Source of the DNA: Emydura subglobosa
Taxonomy: Eukaryota > Chordata > Testudines > Chelidae
Assembly: GCA_007922225.1 (NCBI GenBank)
Contig: ML679956.1
Location: forward strand, 71,416,111-71,480,110
Direction: 5' to 3'
DNA: 64,000 bases
Position numbers and translations under genes: made by a program. Shown piece after piece: positions 48,101-60,100 of this stretch; within the stretch, counting starts at the first letter, position 1, and every line of letters begins with the position of its first letter. Below the pieces are notes generated by a model. That model was given only the letters and a program-made list of their open reading frames with translations, was not told where the DNA came from and made no database searches.

Positions 48101-51100
48101 TAAGCCATCTATAAGTAATCCCTGCAAAGTGACTTCTGTTTCTATATTTCTTAACACATTCTTCTAAAGGAGAGAGCGTTATAAACAGTCCAGTTCTCCC
48201 CTATTCATGCAGGAATCTTTGAGCATAGTCACTGAAAGAAGGAACTGTGGATATTTGTTGCATATAAAATCGAAGGAGGCCAGTCCATCATCTTGCATTA
48301 TATCTCAAATGTTTGTTAATCCTTTTTCTATCCAAATTGTCTTAAATGTGGAGTTGGCCTCGATCCTGTGGTGCAAGAGGAGAATTAGTAAAATTGGATG
48401 CTGTAATCATCTTAAACACATTCCAGCATGCCTCATGTTGGTGTAAAGACTTGATTTTTCCTTAAGAATATGGGTAGCTTCTTGAGGTATTGAAAAGGAG
48501 AGAGTGAACCAGATGGCACAGTTAAGCTTTTTTCAATCTTAAACCAGGCCAGTATGTATACAGAGCTACCAGAGGGAAACCGCCTTACAATAGGACGCAT
48601 TTGAAATGCTAGATAATATAGATACAAACCTGGCAATCCCATACCTCCAGTTGCCAGGATATTTGAAGTGTCTTGTTTGACAATCCCATATAAATTGCAT
48701 GATAAGCCTATTTATTTGATCAAAGAGTGTGGAGGAGATTTTGAAAGACAATAGACTAATGATGTTTGTCAATCTTGGGCAGATATTCATTTTGGCTACT
48801 TCTGTTCTCCTCGCCACCCTCCCCCCAGGAAGGATACAGGGAGGAAACACCACCTCTCTATATCCTTGGAAATTGGTTTTAATCTAAGATCCACATTAAG
48901 AGAAACAATGTGGGGGAAGATTAGGACAATACTTAACACCTAAGAGATTTCCTTGCATTTTTTAAAAGGAAAGTGCTGAAACCAAGAAGGATCTAATCTT
49001 TTGGCTACATCTATTACTTGCAATTTATTCCAGTTAATGCAAAATCTAGAGATCTCTCCAAAAATGTCAACTATACTCAATAACGATGGAATTGATGAAG
49101 GAGGACAAATATGACAAAAAATGTCATCAGCATATAAACTGATTTTGTATTCTTCCCTGTTTATATATAGTCAGACCTTCAGAGTTTGAGTGGTAACATA
49201 GGCACATTATCTCTTGAACCACTGGCAAAGAAGGGGGGAGAGGGGACAACCCTGTCATGTCCCTCTTTCTAGTTGAAATACAGGAGAAAAAAATGCCAGT
49301 AGTTGATAGTGAAGTGAGGGAAAAGTTGTATAATACACTGATCCAATTCAGAAATACTGGTCCAAATCTGAATGTCTTTAGGGCAGTCATCAGATAAGGC
49401 CATTCAATCCTATTAAAGGCCTTCATTGCATCTAGATATAGAGCTATGGAGGGAAATCTGGCATCTGAGCTGGCGGGATCAAATGAGTGATTTTTCTCAT
49501 ATTATCATCAGCCAGTCTTCCTGTTGGGAAACCAACCTTATCTGCGTGTATAGTTGATGGTGTTCAGTCATATCGCTAAAATGTTTGCAATTATTCTGCC
49601 ATCTACGTTCAACAGAGCTATAGGGTGGAAGTCACCACAATTGCGAACATCTTTGCTCTTCTTTAATATTAGACTCATGAAAGCTGTTCTGATATCACAA
49701 GAATGGTTCCGTTTTGGAATGTTTCAGTGGAGCCCTTGAAAGAATTGACGATAACTGATTACAAAATGAAAGCCATTCATGCCAGAGGCTTTGCTGGAAT
49801 TCATATTTGTATAACCTATTTAATCTCATGTGCTGAGAAATTTTGTTCCATGAACAGTTAGCTGGTTTTCAATCCATTTCATATGTGCCAGTCTTCATTG
49901 TATATCTTCCTAACTTTTTTTAATCAAAATGTCATGCAGTACCAAGTCAAATACCATACAGAAGTCTAAGTATATTATATCAACATTATTACGTTTATCA
50001 ACCAAACTTGTAATCTCATAAAAAAAGAGATCAAGTTAGTTTGACAGGATCTAGATCCCATAAACCCATGTTGATTGGCATTAATTATAGCACCCTCCTT
50101 CAATTCTTTATTAATCGAGTCCCATATCAGCCATTCTTAAACTTGCTCTTGATCGATGGCAGACTTACAGGCCTTTAATTACTCGGGTCATTCCATTTAC
50201 CCTTTTTCAATATTGGAACATTAGCTTTTTTCCAGTCGTCTGGAACTTCCCCAGTCTTCCAAGACATATTAAAAATCAACATTAACAGTCCAACAAGCTC
50301 CTGATCTTTTAAAACTCTTAGGTGCAATTTACCCACACCTGCTGATTTAAAAATGTCTAGCTTTAGTAACTGCTGTTTAACATCCTCCTGAGACACTAGT
50401 GGAACGGGAAAAGTGTTATCACCATCATAGGATTAAACTACCTCATCTTTTTTTCCCCCAAATACAGAACAGAAATATTTATCAAACACTTCTGCCTTTT
50501 TTGCATTATTATTGATAATGAGACTCAGCCTGACCCGTTGCTGCCAACCACCCAGCCATATACTGGATGCTGGGTGAGAACAGGGCCCGATTAGACCAAC
50601 AGGGTACTGTGGGATACCAAGCCCATGACACTGCCCTAGGGAAAGGAAAGGGTACAAGGCAGACAAACCACATCTCCCAGGAGGCACAGTGGCAGCATTC
50701 CTAAGCCAATACTTTTCCATTTTCAACTGAAATGTTTCTGGTATTTGAATTTTCACCAAACCAATCTCAACCTTTTCTGTAGAAAATGCTGACAAAAATT
50801 AAATTAACCATTTTCATCAGCATTTCCCACCCCACCCCTTTCAACCAACTTTAATAACAAACAGCCACAGAAAAGACTGAGTAACTTGCTCTAGTCTACA
50901 GAGCACATCAGTGTCAGGGCCTAAGGATCTGGGCTCCAGTGATCTAACCTCACCAGCCTTTACACCAGTCCTGTGGCTGAGAGGCACTATGCAATCCACC
51001 CCCAAGCAGGATTATGCTGCTGACTTCGTGCAGGTAACTGCAAGTTGATCATTCTCCCTCCTTACCTGTCACTTAATGAACCAAAGGCCACAGCTCCAAG

Positions 51101-54100
51101 GAGAAGTCCCACCATGTAAATGGATTGAGAGAGGTCATTGAGCTCTTTTCGGTCACATACCAGGTCAAACTGAAAGAAGGAAACCAAGCAGGTTTCATTT
51201 TAAAGGGGCTTTATTTTGTTGGCTGGATTCATGACCTGCCACAAACATTCCTGCAGACAACTGGAGTTTAAGGTAGATGCTCTATAAATCCAAACCACCA
51301 TGGACATATTAGAGCAACATCCCAGTCCTATGTCACTTTGAGTGTCTGATGTGTTCATAGTATTACAGATCAGAAAAGGGTCAGGCCTATATGGTCATTC
51401 AGTCCCTCTCCCTGTCAGGCCAGGACTGTCCCAGGCAATGGGGCTCTCAGTGCTTCCCTGGACAGACTACCCCATCAGCTAAAGGATCTCACAGTCAGGA
51501 AGCTTTTCTCAGTATTCAGCCTTCCATAAATTCATCCCACTATCCCTCGTTACAATGCTACAATAAGTGCCACAGTCAATTGCCCTTCTCGCTTTTTGGT
51601 GCTAGGCCCCGTCAGGAGATGTAAAACGTTTCCTCTTTTGTCAGGTGTTGACCAAACAATTCACATTTCTCCTTCTTTACTTTTTCCTCAATAAGGCACC
51701 ATAACTTCAGCCCCCGGAACCTTTGCTCCCCTGAGCTTCCTGCACTTTGTCATCATGGTAACGAGTAGAGCTGGTCAAAAAAGAAAAACAACATCTTGCA
51801 AACGTTTTGGAAACTTTTTATTTTTAAGGGGTTTTGGGGTGGTTTTGTTTTGTTTTGTTTTTTTTAATTATTTCTTCAAAAACACATTTTCCAAAAAATT
51901 GTACACTTTTCAGTTTCTTATTTCCCCCTTCTCCTTTTTTGTCACTTAAAAAAAGGGGGAGAGATAGGGGAGAAAAGAAGAAATTGAACATATCTGGTTT
52001 TCATTAAAAACCCGGGACATTTTTAAAACCCTCTTTGTTTTGCAAAATTATAGTTTTATATTTTATGGCAAAAATATTTTTTATTAAAAAAATGTCAACC
52101 TGTGGCAGTAACAAGCTGTCAAAAACTGAACACAATAGTCCAATTGCACTGCACCAGAGACACAGGGAGAATTTATCATCTCTCTGACCCACAATTTAAT
52201 GCCTCTACATATGCAGCTGTATCCTAGCCATCTAGGCTCTTATGAGGTCCACCCATCACCATGACATCCGAGTGCCTTACTAGGGGGTCTCACCTGAGCC
52301 TCCATCATCCTATGGTGAACGTAGCAATGTAATAAAAGACTAGAATAGCGCCGCTTGTAATAAAAGACTAGAATAGGGCCAGGAAGGGGACCCACCGTTT
52401 AGCCTGGATTCAGATGCTTAGAAGGCAATTTGGGAGCATCAGGAGTGAGTATAAAATGTCAGTGACAACACAGGACTCCAGAATACTGACGGAGTCCAAT
52501 TATAATGCATAGATTTGGAATCTATGCTTGATTTATGCTTGGCCAGTAACTCAGGCCTGGGCTATGCTCCAGAGTTCAGCCGACGCAAAGCAGCTGACGT
52601 CGAGCTAATTATGTCAGCGTCCGCACTAAGCCTTGCTCCCGCCCATGTAAATGCCCTGCTACACTGACATCATAATTCCACCTCCACGAGAGGAGTAGGG
52701 CTTGTATCGGGGTAGGACATGTCGGAGGATGACGGCTCAGGTTGTCACCCCAGGGCAGCTGGGGGACTCCAGCTAAAACCCGGCTGTACCATGGACTCCC
52801 CGCTCCCCACTGGGCTGCACCCACTCAGTTACCCATGCTCAGAGCTGGGATGCCCCCAAGGGTGCCAGCTCCCCGCTCCCAGTAGGGAGCCAAGAGCCCG
52901 GGCAGCTGCCATGTTCCTGGTCTCTCAACCTCCCCACGCTACCCCTCTTAAGTCAATGGAAGCTCTCCTGGTGAGGACGTGCACCCCCGACAGAAGAGAA
53001 GACGTGTGGACATGAACCATCGCAGCAATTACTGCAGTGGCTGTACGTCAACCTAACGTAAGTCGAGTTTACATTAAAAAGTTTAAGTTGACATGCCCAG
53101 AGAGAAAGGAACTTAGTGACACCGTAAATAAAGTGCCAAGCTGTTCCATCACTGCATTTTACAAACCAGTTTCCCATTGGTGCTTGCGCTTGAGAGCTTA
53201 AAATCGAACGTGAAGGGAAGATGAGGCATGGGCATGGATTGAGCTGCAGTCAATCAATAGTAGAAGGCAAAACAGAAGAAAGGGTTTTCTAGGAGAACTT
53301 AAAATGTGGAGAGGGAAGATGGTAGACATGAGGATGATTTTTCCAAACCTAGTGGGCAGCATGATAAGAGGGCTGGAGTTGTGAGTGGGAGAAGAGGCTG
53401 AAAGGAGAGAACATAGGGAATATAACATAGGTCCTGACAAGGGGAAAGCAAGGGTGAGATACAGTTTGGGACACAGCTTTCACTGTATGCTGTTTGAAGC
53501 TCAGACCCTAAGAACATAAGAATGGCCACATGGGTCAGACCAAGAGTCCATTTAGCCCAGTATCCTGTCTTCCAACAGTGGCCAGTGTTTATGGTCCTTC
53601 CTATTTTCCTCAGTAGGATTTAACTTCCACTTTTTAAAGGATGCCTTCTTGCTTCTAACCATGCAAAGTTAGCCGAGGTTAGTCCTGCTTTGAGCAGGGG
53701 GTTGGACTAGATGACCTCCTGAGGTTCCTTCCAACTCTAATATTCTATGATTCTACGTCTTTTACTCGGTTTCTAGCCATAGTGGTATTTTTTTTTTTTT
53801 GGTCCTTTTACTGTTTTTTATTTGGAGTGTATATTTATTTGAGCTCTATTATAGTGTTTTTAAATAGTTTCCATGCAGCTTGCAGGCATTTCACTCGTGA
53901 CTGTTCCTTTTCATTTCCATCTACCTAGCGTCTGCATTTTTGTGTATCTCCCTTTTTGAAGTTAAATGCTACTGTGATGGATTTCTTTGGTATTTCCCCC
54001 CTACACAGATCTGTTACTGAATGATTCAGCTATGTTTCTGCATCATTAAAGCCAATTGAAGTCAATGGCAAGGCTCCAATTTGTATACTCTGATTGGAAA

Positions 54101-57100
54101 TTACTAGTGTGGTCATAAGTGGGGACCTTTATTCATGAGATTTCATGCATGGTGCCCTATCAGCATTTAGACCTATTACTGGAAAGTTTTCAATTCCTAA
54201 GCAAAAGCAGAAGTTAAAATAGAAGCTTATTTGCAAACTGGCTAATAACTAGAGCCAGTGTGGGGGTTTTGCACAGTTTTTTCCAACAAAATATGGCTTT
54301 TTCAAAAACAAAACATTTTACAACATTTTTGAAGATATTACATTTTCCAGGTTTGTTGTTTGTTTTTTTTTAAATCAACATTGGTTTTGAAACTTTTAGT
54401 TTATGAAAACCAGCATTTCTGATGGAAGACTAGTTTTGGTAAACTGAAATTTGCAAAGACAATTTTGTTACTTTTTTGTGTGGGTGCTGGATCCTTTTCT
54501 ATCCCTGCAAAATGGAAATGCCTTCTAAATTGTTCATGAACACATTTCCCAACCAGTTTTGCTAGTAATTAAGTGAGAAAGTGGGGCTTCTTTCCAATGA
54601 CTTTAATCAATCAGTTTTGGATCAGGACCATAGCCTTAACCTGTCCCTACCCACATTTGCATTTCTTGGGCTTAGTCAAAAATGTAAGTGCCAAAATATC
54701 TTAAAACAGACCATTCTCTTAGTAATTCTACCCTGATTTCTAGTTGTACGACATTCAGATAGACATGGGAGACATCTGACAAGCCAGCTGGATGCTTCTC
54801 CAAATGATATTTTTGCTGTTCAACCATCACTAAGGTTGTCTGTGAATTTTCCTAAGTTTAGTTAGAAAAGGAAAAGTCACAGCATACAACATTCTAGTTA
54901 GTGTTCCATGAATTTTTCTTTAGAAATATGCTATATAGCTGGCATTAACAGTATGAGCATATGGGAATGTATGTAAAAATGACAGCACTAAAACACAGAT
55001 ACAATCAAGTTTTACATGGCTCTGGCGAGTATCTCATTTTGATAAAACACATTCTTCAGTATCATCATTTGAGAGACCTCCTTTCATTTCCAAATACATT
55101 TTTCCATAAAGAAAAGGAGCAGCAGAGACCACGACTGTTTATGAAAAGCCCTAAAAGTCACTGTTGGCGGTAGGGAAACCACGGCCATGATAAACATACA
55201 TCTTTGTTTATCATGGATTTCCCATGCTGTACATTTATACAAGCACAGCACACACTAGCTTGGCTCCATTCTGTCTGTCTAAGTTACTTAGATGGCCCAT
55301 ATTACCATCGTATCCGAGTGCCACACAATAGATTATGTATTTGGTAGTAGTTGAAAGCCCTTCGCTGCCACACAAGTGTAAGAGTTGGGCCCAGTAACAC
55401 ACTATCTGTGCAGTCTCCCTCATTCAGCCAATGACATTGTTGCATGCAAATTAGCTGTAGAGTAAGGATGGTAATTGGTTAAATTCTCTCTGCTATTACA
55501 GTGGTCTAGGCTTCTTGGCATGGCATGGATACATGCCTTGATGTAGCTGTATGCTACACGGGTGTAATTTGTAAAGCCAAAATGGCTGCAAATTTAAATA
55601 TTGGGTGGGAACAGACATGAAACCGTGCTGATTCAGCGTGGTGCTATTCGGAGCAAAATGAGCTTGCAAAGCAGGCGTATAGCATTTCCATCACTTCACA
55701 CTGACTCAACAAACCCACTAGGCTTCAGCATAACCCTGGAATCTTAGTATGTAGATCCCTCAACACCCTGTGAGATAGTACTCCTCTATTATCCCCAGTA
55801 TATAGATGGGGAGCTGAAATACAGAGAGGCTGACTTGCCCAGGTCACACAGGATGTTTGGGACACATCGGGAGTTGAACCCAGCTCTCTGGTAAGCCAGG
55901 CTAATGCTCTAACCACTGGACCATCATCCTTGATTTCACTCACTTCTTTCTCACTCCTTCTACAGACACCAATAGGTGTACCAATTTAACCAAGAACCAG
56001 CTCCTAAATGATCAAACTAAGCTAAATCAGTGTAAGTTAACTGTAAACTGATTTAACTGCATCCAGACAGGGGCTGGCACTGGTTCAAACTGATTTAAAA
56101 TCCAGAATAACCTTTACTTGTAGACAAACCCACAACACCTGTGTACCTTTCAATTCAGCATGATTCTTCTTAGTAATAACTATGGAATCACAATGCAGTT
56201 GCAGGCCTCAGTCACCCATGTTGGCTTTTGTTTTGGAGGACATCTAGCCAACTTGGCATTTCTCTAGGATATTCTAATATATATATTCCATATTCTAGGA
56301 TAGAGTCAATATCCTGAGTGTCCATGTGACATTCTGCAGAAGATCCATGTGCATTCCTAGGGATGATTAGGTTCAGTTGCTGTTCTTGGTTTGAGCTAAT
56401 GGCATAGATCCAGCTTGTCTGACAGTGAGGAGTCACATCCATCACCGTGAACACTTGGCCAAACATGGGGAAAGCAGAAAGTTTGCAAGACTGAGCATCA
56501 GCACCAGCCATTTTTTAAATGGGCCAAAACCTCCCATATCCTGTATAATGTCTCCAAAGTCCGGCATTGTGAAGTTGTCCATGGCTGGACTGTACCACGG
56601 TAGCTTTGTCACATGGATTGAAATTAATGTTTAAACACAGTGAGAACTCAGTAAAATAATCAACTAAGATGAAGTTATGTCATGTTCCAACCTCTTGGCA
56701 GCCTTATAAAATACGCATGTTGGTCTTCAAGAACGTACTTTGTGCACTGATTAACTTCCACCAGTGTCACACTTGACATGCAATGATAAAGCTGCAGTCA
56801 GCATTTCCACAGAAAATAAAACCAAGAGACAAGAATTAACTAGCCACAACTTCAACAGACTTCTCAAGGCAGACGCCTTGGTATAATGATTGGCAGTCAG
56901 GAAGCCTGGGTTGGGATTGTCAAAGAAAAATGGGATTTGGCCCCACAACCATGCTTTTTCGGTTTGAACTCTGATCTAATTACAAATGTTAAAACAAAAA
57001 CAAGCAAGAGGAAAGATGGTTCAATGAAATAGCATGGTGCCGGGTAAACAAGCAACAAAGTTGGAACTCAGGCAGTGTGGAAATCAGTCTGTCCTCAGAA

Positions 57101-60100
57101 ACTATTCCAGGACTATCTGAACAAATTAATCACGTTTATAATGACTACAAGGAGCATAATCTAAGTAACGTGACTATGCCAACAGCTGGTTACATGAGCT
57201 TTTCTACCATCTGAGAAACTGCAAGCCCAGAGATAACTGCCACGGAGAAGGTGTGTAAACAAACCACGCTAGGAAGGGAATAAAGTCAACATGAATTGCA
57301 TGAGAATTTCTAGTGTTTATTGTATAAACACTGGTGTATTTACTTTTTTTATATTGGGATTCTTTTATTAGTGTTTATTGGTTAAAATCTAACATCAGAA
57401 GCCCTAGCCATATGGAACAAGTCCATGGGGAATAAGAACCTTAGAAGCTAGCAAAATAGAGATATTGTGTATACTCAAATTCCCCAAGTCATCACGATGT
57501 ACAAATTGGAATGAATGAAGTGACTCAGCCATGGGTTGACAAGGGCTGTATCACCTATCTGCCAGACCAAGGACAATGGTGGCACGCTAAACCACATCAC
57601 CACCTATTCAGGTGGAAACGCCTTGGGAGAATGGCTTGGCCAAAACTGGAATAACTAGTTCCTCCAGATTCTCTTCAGGGACGGGCATGTGGCAAAGTGG
57701 AAAAATTCCTAAACAGGACAAAGGGACGGAGGTGACAGAGCAGAGGGTCAGAAAGGACAGACAGGAGGAACACAGAGATAGCCATTGAAAGAGAGAGGAG
57801 ACTGACTGAGGGACAAGTCAGGCTCAAAGGGGATGGGGTTGGAGGAGAGAGACTCCATGATTCCAAATAGAAAGGGAGGCTATACAGGATGCTGTGGTGA
57901 GGCCAGGGAACCCTGACTACCTCAACCCACACAGACCCCCTAGGACTACCAAAGGCTGGATAAGTCAGCATGAAGTGACTAGAGCATAGATGCTGTATTG
58001 TTTTAGCTGGATGTTTCCTGGCCTAGCTAAAGTAAAAATTATATTTGTTTTAGAATCCTGTGCAAAATCTGTGTATGTGCTTCAGCTATGCCATGCCCTG
58101 ATGAGTTAAACCGTAAACCCAGAATGCCCAGAGGTAGAACCCTGTGGGGGAGAGGGGTGCAGCTACTGGCCATGCGGAACTGGTCCTGGAGGCCTAGGGA
58201 CTCTGTGTCTGTGCCTAGGAAGTGTGCCAGAGAAGCCAAAGGAAAAGACAGTTCTGCAGCCCACTCAGATTAATAGCACACAGGTCCAGTGTATTGGGAC
58301 ATAACACAACCATTTGGAGAGCATCCAGCTAGAGGGAGATCAATCAGGGCTCTTTGTTAGACAAACAATTCTCTTCAGAAGTCTACTATTATTTTTAAAG
58401 TCTTTGGAACGAGCAGGAGCTTGCACCAAAAAAGCCTGGATCCTAACACCCCAAAATCCAGGCCCAGATCTGGGTCCCAACTTGGCTATTTGTTCTTAGC
58501 AAGAAGAGGACAAACTGCACAGGATGATAGAATCTCTCCAAAGCATGTCCAAGGGGAAGGTCCCCCGCTAGATTTCTCCTCCATTATGCAGATTCTCCCC
58601 CCTCTCTGCCAAGTACAGAACATTGGGGGGGTTCAATTCAGCCCCTGCCACTCCAACCCCATCCCTGCTCCCTCTCAGAATCAGTGGAGCAGTAACAGAA
58701 AGAGAAACCTAAGTACAGCTGGGCAAATAGATTTCTTGGTTCACTTGGAACACTGAAAAAAAAAAAAAAAACATTTTGAGCTGAATAAAATATAGTGTTT
58801 GTTTTTCAAATTTTTGTCAAATTGAAAAGAAATTCAAACAAAACATTCAAAAAAATTCATTTCAATTTTGGCCATTTTAAATATTTTTTTAAATGTTTAA
58901 TTAAATAAAATTCAAGGAAATATTGAAGGTCATTTTCAAGTAAAAAAAAAAAAAAAAAAAGATCAAAACATTTTTCCAGAAATTGTTCCAGAAGTGTTGA
59001 TTTTTCTTCCAAAAAATTTGTTAGGGTTTTTTTTCCCCCCACCAAAATAATTCAGCAAATTCAACAAAAATTTGCGAAATGTTTCAGTGCTGCTCAATAT
59101 GCATTTTTCACCTAAAAAGCTTTGATCAAAGTATTTTGCCCAGCTCTAAACCTGGCTAAAGCCTCATCTATACTAGGAAAGGTTTGCCCATATAGCGCCA
59201 CCATTGCCAATTCTCCTTTTATCAGCTTTTATGGGCCAAGAAGCCAATCGGCTGGTAGAGCTTAAAACATTTCCCTGAACAAAATAACCCATACGGGGAG
59301 AAGGACTTTGTTGGTATAACTGCATCTATACTGGGGCTTTTTCAAGCACAGTTGTGTCATGAAAGAGGTGATATTTTCACTCTCCTAACCAACACAGCTA
59401 TGCCAGCAAAACTGAAGTGCAGATCAGTCTAAAGGGCTGGAGCTACAAACTTTGCACCTAGTTCAACTCACTTACTGGCAGCATTGAAAAGGGGATATTC
59501 ACCTCTGTCTCCAACAGAAATAGCAATGCCACTATTTCTAGCCTATTGGAAGACACGACCTTTTAAACGGTTACTTGTGGGATGAGCATTGGCCCATGAC
59601 ATAGGGTCTGTTTATTTGTGTATTTAATGCCTGTTTCACTTCATTAAAGCTTACCTGACATTAAAGCCACCTCAGGGAAAAGAAAGAAAAGAGTTCAGGA
59701 GGTCATTGCAAGGGCCTGGGCTAGATGTGGCAGCACCAAAGATACCTAGACCACCTCTGTTATCTAACCTGCTCTGCAAAGCTTCCAACGACAGGGATTC
59801 CAGCCTCCCTTAGTAACCTGTTCCAACATCTAACTATCCTTATCATTAGAAAGTTTTTCCTAACGTCCAATCTAAATCTCCCTGGCTGCAAACTAAGCTT
59901 ATTACTTTTTATCCGACCTTCAGCAGATGGAGAAAAATTCATCGCCAGCCTTTTTATAACAGTCTTTTACATACTTTTGCACACAATGTGCAATTAATCT
60001 GTGGAACTCATTGCCATGGGATGTTGTGACGGCCAAAAGTATAACTAGGTTAAAAAATGAACTAGATAAGTTCATGGAGGATAGATTTATCAATGGCTAT

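Noticed and set aside
56207..56567. A functional alternative first exon for copy B
   Set aside because: The frameshift in TM1 and the changed donor make a working product very unlikely.
57675..58756. Open frames in the stretch upstream of the relic exon
   Set aside because: Short, with no family resemblance, no consistent splice sites and low-complexity composition in parts.
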